Positions 13,701-19,637 of a stretch of 28,753 nucleotides of DNA are shown in pieces. The stretch comes from a virus. How positions within the stretch are numbered: the stretch's first letter is position 1; every line of letters begins with the position of its first letter. A model generated the notes under the pieces. That model did no database searches and was not told the DNA's origin. It was given only the letters and a program-made list of their open reading frames with translations. The DNA lies in IMG/VR virus record IMGVR_UViG_3300027973_000171, positions 1-28,753 of that record, one strand, 5' to 3'. Both the position numbers and the translations under genes were made by a program.

Positions 13701-16475
13701 TTCAGAAACATTGAATGTTCCGTTATAACCATAGTTATTTGTACCAGCAGTATTGGTCGTACTGGTTACGTTTTTAACAATAATCTGATCATTAACTTTT
13801 AGATTGTGAGGTTGATCTGCGAGAACTGTTACAATTGCCGTAACAGGCTCATAAGAACAAGTTGTAATAAATCTCGAATTTCTATTGTACAGATAATCTG
13901 CAGATGTGATATCAGTTAAGTTAAAATCTGCAATAGATCTTACACCAGTTGAACTAGAATCTTGAATGACAAATCCATCTACAGGATCTCTACCATTCGT
14001 GAGTTCTTTTGGAACAACTACACGTACTTTATAAAGTCTTTCATCAATACTTCTTCCATCTTCCTTTCTATTCACATAAGAAATTTCGGTTCTTTCACCA
14101 TTAAATGCAGAAGGAGTTGATGATCTAATTGTGCTGAAAATAGTATTGGATGATTCAACGTGAACAAACCAAGCACTATTTACGGGATCCCATTGAATTG
14201 GAGATCCGATTTCTCCAGCAGATCTATCACAAACTCTTCTTAGAACTCTAAGTTGAATTCCACCATATGCAGAAATACAAACAGGAGTTGTGGCATCGGC
14301 ATTAGTTTTTGATGCTGCTATTTGAATCTGATTTGCTGCTAAACTAACACCATCTGCACGAGATGCATTCTTTTCTTCAGTAATGGCATAATATGTTATA
14401 TTTGGTTCAATATTTTCTGGCAAATCTCCAGTATCGGAGATAAGGCGAATTTTTTCACCATTTTTTGGAAGTGGTATTGTAGAAATATCAATCGTAAATC
14501 TTGAATTATTTCCTGCAGTTGGTCCAGTAGTTACAGAAACATTTTTCTCTCCACTGGTTGCTCCAGATGCTGTTGGAGTACCAGTAGAGATTACATTATC
14601 GACCATCAAGATCTTGGCGTCTACAGTTACTCCAGTCGAGATTGGAACATACAAAGTATCATTTAGTTTTGCACCAATTCTATAACCCTGAGAAATAATT
14701 GGAGGTTCTTGATCTTGTTTTGTGTATCCGTAAAGATACAGATGATTTGATTTGTTTATATCGTATGTTTTTCTTGCATCAATTTGTACCCACTCAACCT
14801 GAGTGTCTTCGGTTACGATTGCTCTTGGAGTAATAATTGATGTAATGTATGCCTTATTATCCTTATCAAATGCTTCCTTCTTGAATCCCTCAGCACTCAG
14901 TGAAACTTGACCGAAGTTTGAGTTGGAGTTTGTGATTGAAGCATCACCACCAGATACAACCTCAAAGTGCTTATTAAATCCGATTGCAAAGACAGAAACG
15001 ATCTGAATGAATGAATCATTGGATGCTTTAATATGAACTGGTTTCCATCCAGTTCTATAAACTGCATTCGAATCTAAATGATAGACTTGATTAGTATTTG
15101 TTGAAGAAGAACCAGAAGAAAGTAAAGATCCAGTAACTTTTGAAATGTTTAAACCATCATAAGTTCTGTTCTGCTCATTATAACTTACAAACGCACGGTC
15201 ATCTTTCTGTAGTGAAACTGCAGTATACTGTGCAACAACCATCGAACGGAATCCTGATGCTTTGCTACCATCAGCGTGCATACCGTTCATACCCCATACA
15301 GAGCGTAGTGAACAGTTAAAGACGTATGGTGATGCACCAGATACAGTATCAGTCTCAATCGTTGCAGTTGCTGAAGATCCACTCAAACCTGCAGAAGATC
15401 CTGCAGGAAGATTATCTCTTACATATGGTAGAAGATAGGTAAATGATGTGGTATTAATAACATTTTGCACTTTTGTTGAGATATTATAATCATCAACATT
15501 AACTCCACGAATCTTAATAGGAGTATCTGCATTAAATCCGTGCGCTGTTGAGGTAGTAACAGTTACAACACTTCCTGGAGTTGCACCGTCTCCAGAAATA
15601 ATACTAGAAATATTAATAGGATCAGAAGCAAATGCACCAACAATTTCCCATTCTGGACGTTGCTTTGCAAATCCACCAGATTGCTCAGGGAATTTCTGGT
15701 CAATATCTCTATTAGATGCTCTATTGAAGGCATTACTGACCTTACTATAGTACATATCAAGGTCAGTAAGACCATATAAACCTACATTGTTAACACCATC
15801 AGCATATTCAAATCCTGTGAGTTTGTGGTGAGAGAATGTTGGTCTAGCTTGATTTGTTGAAGAGAAGTTTTGTGGATCAGTATAGACTAGTGTGCTCTCA
15901 CTACCATCAAAGATAGTAAACTGCCAGAAGTAACAAGCACCAGTGATTCTAAAAATAGCACTATTTGGTACTGCAGAATCAGTTGGATTTGGAACATATT
16001 TTGGTCTAATTTTAGTTTTTCTTAAATCTAGACCAACAACCGATGTACCTCTAGGAACAATAACACCACCATTAACACTATTAAATTTGTAAAGAATATT
16101 GTTTGATTGTGTTAAATCGAAGTTACTATCTAAAGTAAGAGTAAGTTGATCCTGTGCAAAAGATTCTGTGCCTCCAGGAGAAACTGTTCTTGCAACTCCA
16201 CTGGCATTATAAATCGAATATCCTGGACGGTTATCAATTACGTGTTCGCCAGGAAAAAGAAGAATTGTTGTTTTCTCGGTAATATCATTATCGTTACCTC
16301 TCAAATATGAAAATCTCGCCGCCTCAATAAGTGCCCTTTGTAGAGTTTTAAAGGGCTTTGTCATTGAGTTGCCCTGATTCTCAACACCGTCAGTAGCATC
16401 AAGATCGTTTGGATTCACGTAAAGAATACGTCCTTCTGTATTCTTAATGAAATTTTCAAGTTTATTAAGAGGCAT
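10788..16475 (-). CDS. Giant tail-fibre protein with S74 autochaperone (1895 aa)
   Basis: The N-terminus (YVNPNDLDATDGVENQGN, TKPFKTLQRALIEAARFSY) has the pattern of a pectate-lyase-like right-handed beta helix entry region. The middle is a long beta-rich fibre; around 1135-1215 it contains the module SGGSGHTNGTYY and SGGSGYTNGETLYF. Near 1650-1740 come the repeats GATTLSSTLGVT/GATTLSNTLNVT. The C-terminal 103 residues are an S74 intramolecular chaperone: SDERLKTNI (catalytic Ser about 1795), GVSAQQVQAVLPEAV, YEKIVPLLIEAIKEL and a final coiled coil. In this family the domain drives trimer folding and then cuts itself off at the conserved Ser. The gene is the longest in the window and is preceded by a CTAAATA late-type motif. 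Confidence 0.88.
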   Translation of the reverse strand: MPLNKLENFIKNTEGRILYVNPNDLDATDGVENQGNSMTKPFKTLQRALIEAARFSYLRGNDNDITEKTTILLFPGEHVIDNRPGYSIYNASGVARTVSPGGTESFAQDQLTLTLDSNFDLTQSNNILYKFNSVNGGVIVPRGTSVVGLDLRKTKIRPKYVPNPTDSAVPNSAIFRITGACYFWQFTIFDGSESTLVYTDPQNFSSTNQARPTFSHHKLTGFEYADGVNNVGLYGLTDLDMYYSKVSNAFNRASNRDIDQKFPEQSGGFAKQRPEWEIVGAFASDPINISSIISGDGATPGSVVTVTTSTAHGFNADTPIKIRGVNVDDYNISTKVQNVINTTSFTYLLPYVRDNLPAGSSAGLSGSSATATIETDTVSGASPYVFNCSLRSVWGMNGMHADGSKASGFRSMVVAQYTAVSLQKDDRAFVSYNEQNRTYDGLNISKVTGSLLSSGSSSTNTNQVYHLDSNAVYRTGWKPVHIKASNDSFIQIVSVFAIGFNKHFEVVSGGDASITNSNSNFGQVSLSAEGFKKEAFDKDNKAYITSIITPRAIVTEDTQVEWVQIDARKTYDINKSNHLYLYGYTKQDQEPPIISQGYRIGAKLNDTLYVPISTGVTVDAKILMVDNVISTGTPTASGATSGEKNVSVTTGPTAGNNSRFTIDISTIPLPKNGEKIRLISDTGDLPENIEPNITYYAITEEKNASRADGVSLAANQIQIAASKTNADATTPVCISAYGGIQLRVLRRVCDRSAGEIGSPIQWDPVNSAWFVHVESSNTIFSTIRSSTPSAFNGERTEISYVNRKEDGRSIDERLYKVRVVVPKELTNGRDPVDGFVIQDSSSTGVRSIADFNLTDITSADYLYNRNSRFITTCSYEPVTAIVTVLADQPHNLKVNDQIIVKNVTSTTNTAGTNNYGYNGTFNVSEIVNDKSFKYSTTDVYSIVHSPGSFTNDTNSRTVSLPRFERSNLRSNFYTYRTEVITPYIYNVQDGVYYVYMLNSSNNVEQEFTDLNYNQNIVDLYPQLDKDNFNDNPTSAKTYAKRSPLGDIVTSDLKKSITRETIDKFYYSFDHGKKITTVSSSPTSATLTFDIEHQLSGIAAYSSLSGGSGHTNGTYYNVKLFNSNAAPSSATWDGATATVTVSGGVVSSAQITSGGSGYTNGETLYFDSSKIGGTPQANITIATVGISTVIGDVVQVTGIGTTAGGYYRITAASNKYAIAIAKTSGDSTPVVGQYVIHNGPSIKVSTASYNSTTQITTFTCSEPHGLVIGNAFRIIDSSNNNLGDYIVNDAASITQFTSKTSRDVSTSVYVLKHALSANSATADGLGENLGTRGLSVYGKEVAILGSNITTESEFAISLRNSGIGTTRRFELGSYIQIDNEIMRITSSALSGAGNNKIKVIRGSMGTLGENHSNGSLIRKIKLTPIQFHRPSILRASGHTFEYLGYGPGNYSTGLPQVQVKTITEREDFLAQSQETSCGNVIYTGMNSNGDVFNGNTKTSAASGQVISYDIPKPTVTGEDPNRLSVVFDEVIVKERLLVEGGNSGTILSQFNGPITFNGELRMNQQVVINNNLRTGGRVEVKDKDATQSTNCTTGALVVTGGVGISKNLNVCGSATIAGSATITGATTLSSTLGVTGATTLSNTLNVTGATTLSSTLNISGNTTGSTLSFGSGNLTFNGSNNLAVGHASPQRRLHVVGAQGAVASFPTLGPYDTAVIENNNACHISLVANGSLGGSALKFYKSGSSTAEGLVFYEHSGSGTSNDRLGFGFNNVEDGGWFNRGNKGLYVIGDITAFVSDERLKTNIKPLENALGKVLSLSGFTYNFNEVGQSLGFSTETLHVGVSAQQVQAVLPEAVVAAPASKDYLTVKYEKIVPLLIEAIKELSQKVSDLEDKLNK
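11511..11618. repeat. 36-bp tandem repeat, three copies
   Basis: Three adjacent 36-bp units (11511-11546, 11547-11582, 11583-11618) share the start AAGAGTA(C/T)TTGAAAGTG and differ at only a few positions. Each encodes 12 residues of the type GATTLSNTLNVT in the fibre just before its S74 domain. A partly related fourth unit follows at 11619-11650. Confidence 0.85.
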
Positions 16476-16506
16476 CGGATTATATTGACCAAAATATTTC
16501 TATGGT

Positions 16507-16514
16507 CTATTTAG
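16507..16514 (-). promoter_or_regulatory. Late-type promoter CTAAATAG
   Basis: Minus-strand GCTAAATAG has its CTAAATAG at 16514-16507, 31 nt before the ATG at 16475 of the giant fibre gene. It shares CTAAATA with the motifs upstream of gp26, gp48 and gp4. Confidence 0.5.
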
Positions 16515-16813
16515 CTAGTCAAATCCTCCCCATCAAATTCCATTATATCTTCTGGTAGGTCTTGTGGATTCTCTAAATCCATCTCAAATAACAGGGGATG
16601 CGCCTCTTCGTCTATTAGATAGAATGAGTTTTTAAATAAATCTTCTGGTTCAAAAGATCTTTGTTTATCTGCCAATCTACACAGATCTTGATCATACAAG
16701 TGCCCGTCTGGTAGTTCATCAAATGTAAAAGGAACTTGATTGATAAAGTACATCTTAACAATCATCGTGCCATTATTGTACCAACAATATGCTTGACTGA
16801 TTTTATAAGACAT
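16511..16813 (-). CDS. Hypothetical acidic protein (100 aa)
   Basis: The protein starts MSYKISQAYCWYNNGTMIVKMYF and becomes strongly acidic toward its end (EMDLENPQDLPEDIMEFDGEDL). No known domain or membrane segment is visible. A late-type AATAAATA lies 21 nt upstream, so it is probably expressed with the fibres. It stands between the tRNA cluster and the giant fibre gene. The function is unknown; a small structural or assembly factor is only a guess from position. Confidence 0.65.
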   Translation of the reverse strand: MSYKISQAYCWYNNGTMIVKMYFINQVPFTFDELPDGHLYDQDLCRLADKQRSFEPEDLFKNSFYLIDEEAHPLLFEMDLENPQDLPEDIMEFDGEDLTS

Positions 16814-16833
16814 TTGGGAGTTCCAATATCTTA

Positions 16834-16841
16834 TATTTATT
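16834..16841 (-). promoter_or_regulatory. Late-type promoter AATAAATA
   Basis: Minus-strand AATAAATA (16841-16834) lies 20 nt before the ATG at 16813 and starts only five nt after the 3' end of tRNA-Leu. Confidence 0.55.
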
Positions 16842-16845
16842 TTAA

Positions 16846-16926
16846 TACCCCCTGCCAGGGTCGAACTGGCACGAACAAGTCAACGCTTTTTAAGAGCGTA
16901 GCGGCTACCGATTACGCCAAGGGGGC
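16846..16926 (-). tRNA. tRNA-Leu(TAA)
   Basis: On the minus strand the acceptor GCCCCCT pairs with AGGGGGT (a G-U pair at position 1-72) and the discriminator is A. The D arm is GCG...CGC, the anticodon stem ACGCT/AGCGT holds the loop CTTAAAA with anticodon TAA, a long class II variable arm follows, and the T arm is GCCAG-TTCGACC-CTGGC. No CCA is encoded. It reads UUA, a codon much used by AT-rich phage genes. Confidence 0.93.
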
Positions 16927-16936
16927 TTGTGTATGA

Positions 16937-16957
16937 GATCATTATAATATAATGATC
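16937..16957. repeat. Perfect 21-bp palindrome between the two tRNAs
   Basis: The arms GATCATTATA and TATAATGATC surround a single central A. It fills most of the 34-nt spacer between tRNA-Met and tRNA-Leu. It holds TATAAT on both strands and could act as a processing hairpin, a promoter element or a binding site. Confidence 0.8.
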
Positions 16958-16960
16958 AAA

Positions 16961-17034
16961 TGCTCGCCAAGGGAATTGAACCCTTCTCCGCCAAATTATG
17001 AGTTTGGAGCATTCTACCAGATTGCTAGACGAGC
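16961..17034 (-). tRNA. tRNA-Met(CAT), elongator or Ile2 type
   Basis: On the minus strand the acceptor GCTCGTC pairs with GGCGAGC and the discriminator is A. The D arm is GCA...TGC, the anticodon stem CCAAA/TTTGG holds the loop CTCATAA with anticodon CAT, the variable loop is CGGAG, and the T arm is AAGGG-TTCAATT-CCCTT. The paired first base and the lack of GGG/CCC in the anticodon stem argue against an initiator. If the host TilS enzyme modifies the wobble C, it would instead read AUA as isoleucine. No CCA is encoded. Confidence 0.9.
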
Positions 17035-17036
17035 AT

Positions 17037-17058
17037 AAAAGTTGCCTTAAGACAACCT
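17037..17058 (-). terminator. Hairpin after the antitoxin-like gene
   Basis: Minus-strand GTTGTC-TTAA-GGCAAC folds with one G-U pair and is followed by TTTT. On the plus strand the same position is a C-A mismatch, so the fold belongs to the minus-strand RNA. It lies just before the tRNA-Met 5' end and could end the mRNA or help processing. Confidence 0.45.
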
Positions 17059-17082
17059 ATAAGACTTATATGTGGTCTTGAA

Positions 17083-17265
17083 TCAACAACCTTCTTCGTG
17101 ATCTGTATGTATTCGAATCAGGTCGTCAACTTCTTTACATTTGCCATAAGGAATCATTATAGCATCTCCATATTCGCTAGTAATGATGAAAGACTCTCCA
17201 TTTTCTACTCTCTCTAGTAGATTATCAAAGTCTTCTTGAAATTCTTCTACGGTAAACTTTTCCAT
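17083..17265 (-). CDS. Phd/YefM-like antitoxin domain protein (60 aa)
   Basis: FTVEEFQEDFDNLLERVENGESFIITSE (residues 4-31) followed by YGDAIMIPY matches the N-terminal fold of Phd/YefM antitoxins, where a strand and two helices bind DNA as a dimer and repress their own operon. In this family a C-terminal tail normally binds the toxin; here the tail is short (RIHTDHEEGC). No toxin gene is adjacent: the partner in the operon, the 61-aa upstream protein, has no recognisable toxin fold. The gene may therefore be a phage antitoxin that neutralises a host toxin or a small regulator. It is read from the strong promoter at 17508-17480. Confidence 0.72.
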   Translation of the reverse strand: MEKFTVEEFQEDFDNLLERVENGESFIITSEYGDAIMIPYGKCKEVDDLIRIHTDHEEGC

Positions 17266-17268
17266 TCT

Positions 17269-17454
17269 TCAAAAAGGATTGGAATATGCGAGACAATCAT
17301 CACTTACCTGTGTGCGAACCACTTCCAGTATACTCATAAACTGGTCAATAGATTCACATTCTACAATCTTCTCCCCGCCTTCATTGGAATAGAGGTAAAA
17401 TTTACGTGCTAGAGTATCTACAACGCAACGGGACAGGAACTCTTCGGTAGGCAT
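17269..17454 (-). CDS. Hypothetical protein (61 aa)
   Basis: The protein starts MPTEEFLSRCVVDTLARKFYLYSNEGGEK and ends SDDCLAYSNPF. It looks like a small alpha-beta protein with two cysteines. It is the first gene after a consensus early-type promoter, and the Phd-like gene follows three nt later, so the two are co-expressed. A toxin role would be suggested by that position, but the sequence does not resemble RelE, Doc or PIN toxins, and I make no such call. Confidence 0.6.
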   Translation of the reverse strand: MPTEEFLSRCVVDTLARKFYLYSNEGGEKIVECESIDQFMSILEVVRTQVSDDCLAYSNPF

Positions 17455-17479
17455 TCGGTCTTGTGTTGATTACCTCGTT

Positions 17480-17508
17480 ATTGTAGGGCATCTGGAGGCA
17501 GATGTCAA
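17480..17508 (-). promoter_or_regulatory. Consensus sigma70 promoter inside the late region
   Basis: Minus strand: TTGACA (17508-17503), a 17-bp spacer and TACAAT (17485-17480), ending 25 nt before the ATG at 17454. The TGA stop codon of the glycine-rich gene lies within the -35 hexamer. It would drive the 61-aa gene, the Phd-like gene and perhaps the tRNAs early. Confidence 0.8.
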
Positions 17509-18422
17509 GGGGATTCGATCACGATTCTTGCATTTCCATTTACGTTTCCACCAGGACCTCTGTTGGGATCTCCAGGATTAGCAAATGTTGATGTAGAACC
17601 ACCACTTACATAAGATGGATTTATGTATCCAGATCCACCACCGCCACCAGAAGCAGCACGAGTTCCTGAACCATAGTCATCACCACCACCGCCGCCACCG
17701 CCACCGTAGTATCCGCCGCCGCCGCCGCCTCCGCCAGACCAGTTGGGATAGGATCCAGAACCTTGTCCACCAGTTCCACCCTGCAATGCCGATCCAGGAG
17801 ATGCACCAGGAGATCCAGAACCTGAACCACCACCACCAGCACCACCCTGTGTGCCACCAGAACCTCCACTAGATCCAGTCACACTATCAGGTGAGTTTCC
17901 ACCATTACCACCCGATGGACCTCCTCCAGCACCGCCAGGGGCATTTCCAGATCCACCAACAGGAGGGGCACCACCGCCACCACCACCAGCGATCATAATA
18001 GAACTTGGTTGAGATGCTGCTGGGCCATAAAACATTCCAGCATATCCACCGCCACGTTCACCACGATTTGATCCACTCCCACTTCCAGGATTTGAAGGAC
18101 CTCCACCAGTGTTTAATGAGATAGTATAAGTTTGACCAGATGAAAATGAAATAGAACCAGTAGAATATCCACCTTGTCCACCATATCCATCACCTTGTCC
18201 ACCTTGTCCCCACATCTTAACTGTGGTGCTAAAAGATCTTTGTGCAACTAATGTGTAAGATGTTTGTGTTCCTCCATCTAAAATCAATGCTCCATTTGAA
18301 GATAGAATCCATTCTGTGATTCCACTTACTGATGGGGAAACGGTAAAATCTATTAAAGAAGAACCTGATGTAAATCCAAATGCTCTTGCACTCAATGATG
18401 ATATTGTTCCAAGAATAGGCAT
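17505..18422 (-). CDS. Glycine-rich structural protein or adhesin (305 aa)
   Basis: The first 75 residues are an ordinary mixed domain (MPILGTISSLSARAFGF, then TEWILSSNGALILDGG). From VKMWGQGGQGDGYGGQGGYS onward the protein is more than half Gly and Ser, with runs such as AGGGGGGAPP, GGGGGGGGYYGGGGGGGGDD and GSGYINPSY. The layout resembles glycine-rich beta domains (the type in the ALK extracellular region) as well as phage polyglycine adhesins. The gene has much higher G and C than its surroundings, explained by glycine codons. It ends the baseplate operon, directly after the 219-aa gene, so it probably decorates the baseplate or the short fibres. It contains no chaperone domain. Confidence 0.7.
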   Translation of the reverse strand: MPILGTISSLSARAFGFTSGSSLIDFTVSPSVSGITEWILSSNGALILDGGTQTSYTLVAQRSFSTTVKMWGQGGQGDGYGGQGGYSTGSISFSSGQTYTISLNTGGGPSNPGSGSGSNRGERGGGYAGMFYGPAASQPSSIMIAGGGGGGAPPVGGSGNAPGGAGGGPSGGNGGNSPDSVTGSSGGSGGTQGGAGGGGSGSGSPGASPGSALQGGTGGQGSGSYPNWSGGGGGGGGYYGGGGGGGGDDYGSGTRAASGGGGGSGYINPSYVSGGSTSTFANPGDPNRGPGGNVNGNARIVIESP

Positions 18423-18426
18423 AATA

Positions 18427-19086
18427 TTAAGCGAACTTGGTTATTGAAGCAAAGACTGTAAATGTTGCGTCTGCTGTTTTGATAATAGTGTAGACATAGG
18501 TATTCACGGCACTTGCAAATCCAGAACTTGGAGCAGTGCCACCTTGCCATTTTGGTGATATTGTTGATCCATCTACCTTAAATGTACTTGCAAGACGTGC
18601 TGTTGATTGTGTGCTTAAAACAGTCACAGTTACACTTTTACCTACTGGTAGAATCGCATTTAAACTTGTTGATGCATTTCCTCTAACATTAAAAGTCCAA
18701 TCTGCGCCAGCATTTGCAGTATAATAAAATAAGGTTCCAGAAAGAATATCGAGATCAATCGTTCCAGTTAATGCTGTTGAAGATAGATTTACGTTTTCAA
18801 AAAGTTGTTGAACAATACCAGTTCTTTCTAATGTAACTGTATTTGCAATACCAATATTGTTTTGAGTAAATGTAACAATACCTACAGAGTTGGTCGTAAC
18901 TGTAATCGTATTTCCAGTGCTAACCGTAACATTGGAGTTTCCATTAATAATTCTGAATGGATCTGCAAAATCTATACCATCAACACCATTAAAGAATGTT
19001 GCTTTCTCGTTGAAAAAGACTGGTGTTCCATAAACAAGAGCATTTTCATCTGGAGTATTTGTGGGATCTATATTAATTTGTGCCAT
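18427..19086 (-). CDS. Fibre-like structural protein (219 aa)
   Basis: The start MAQINIDPTNTPDENALVYG and GVDGIDFADPFRIINGNSN are followed by a long beta-rich stretch (VTVSTGNTITVTTNSVGIVTFTQ) and a jelly-roll-like C-terminal half with few charged residues. I recognise it only as the type of small structural protein that follows the baseplate spike in marine T4-like phages. It lies two nt from the needle gene and four nt from the glycine-rich gene. It may be a short-fibre or wedge-associated protein; the sequence does not settle which. Confidence 0.65.
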   Translation of the reverse strand: MAQINIDPTNTPDENALVYGTPVFFNEKATFFNGVDGIDFADPFRIINGNSNVTVSTGNTITVTTNSVGIVTFTQNNIGIANTVTLERTGIVQQLFENVNLSSTALTGTIDLDILSGTLFYYTANAGADWTFNVRGNASTSLNAILPVGKSVTVTVLSTQSTARLASTFKVDGSTISPKWQGGTAPSSGFASAVNTYVYTIIKTADATFTVFASITKFA

Positions 19087-19088
19087 AA

Positions 19089-19637
19089 CTAACCACCTCC
19101 ACCAAATACACTTTTAATTAAATCTGTTCCAACAAATGTTCCATCAAATGTAATTCCACCAAAAGTTTTGGGAACTGGTGGCAAATTTCCGTCCAAAGCA
19201 TCACAATTTGCAATATTAGACTTGAGATTGATTGTATTTCCTGCTTTAAGATTTATATTCTTACCAGCAACTAGGTCGATTGATTCATCGGCATCAATTG
19301 TAACTTTTGCACCTCTAATTCTAACCTGACCATTTTTTTCTGCAGTAATCCAAATATCTCCATTTTTTCCAGTAATAATAATATCTACACCCGTAGTTTT
19401 TGATTTCTCTCCAGCAACAATCTCAATCGTTTGATCATTGTAAATATGTAACATTCCACCTTCGGTTGAACCAATGAGAGAAACGTCTCCATTATCGGTA
19501 ACACCATACAAGTTATAAATGTCGGATCCGTTAAGACCCATTTGAGGATTTGCTATATCAATTCTAAACTTTGGACCAAAACTTTGAAAGTTTCTTCCCT
19601 GCCAGTTTTGTTTGTCAAAAGGTCTTTGTTGTGCCAT
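19089..19637 (-). CDS. Beta-helix baseplate spike/needle protein (182 aa)
   Basis: Residues about 75-145 consist of short alternating strands (VDIIITGKNGDIWITA, GQVRIRGAKVTIDA, IDLVAGKNINLKAGNTINLKS). Their eight-residue rhythm is that of the intertwined triple beta-helix found in T4 gp5C and in VgrG needles. The N-terminal part (DIANPQMGLNGSDIY) may attach it to the gp5-like OB protein encoded just upstream with no gap, and the end is glycine-rich (SVFGGGG). In T4 this needle is the C-terminal domain of gp5; here it is a gene of its own. It should form the membrane-piercing tip of the tail. No PAAR tip motif is visible. Confidence 0.75.
   Translation of the reverse strand: MAQQRPFDKQNWQGRNFQSFGPKFRIDIANPQMGLNGSDIYNLYGVTDNGDVSLIGSTEGGMLHIYNDQTIEIVAGEKSKTTGVDIIITGKNGDIWITAEKNGQVRIRGAKVTIDADESIDLVAGKNINLKAGNTINLKSNIANCDALDGNLPPVPKTFGGITFDGTFVGTDLIKSVFGGGG

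Noticed and set aside
16961-17034. Initiator tRNA-fMet
   Set aside because: The first acceptor pair is G-C, and the anticodon stem lacks the three G-C pairs of initiators. Elongator Met or Ile2 remain open.
16961-17035. Acceptor stem shifted to TGCTCGT/GCGAGCA
   Set aside because: That register leaves one unpaired base between the T stem and acceptor stem and a U discriminator. The register used gives standard spacing and an A discriminator.
17269-17454. Toxin partner for the Phd-like antitoxin
   Set aside because: The position would fit, but no RelE, Doc, PIN or other toxin motif is visible in the 61 residues.
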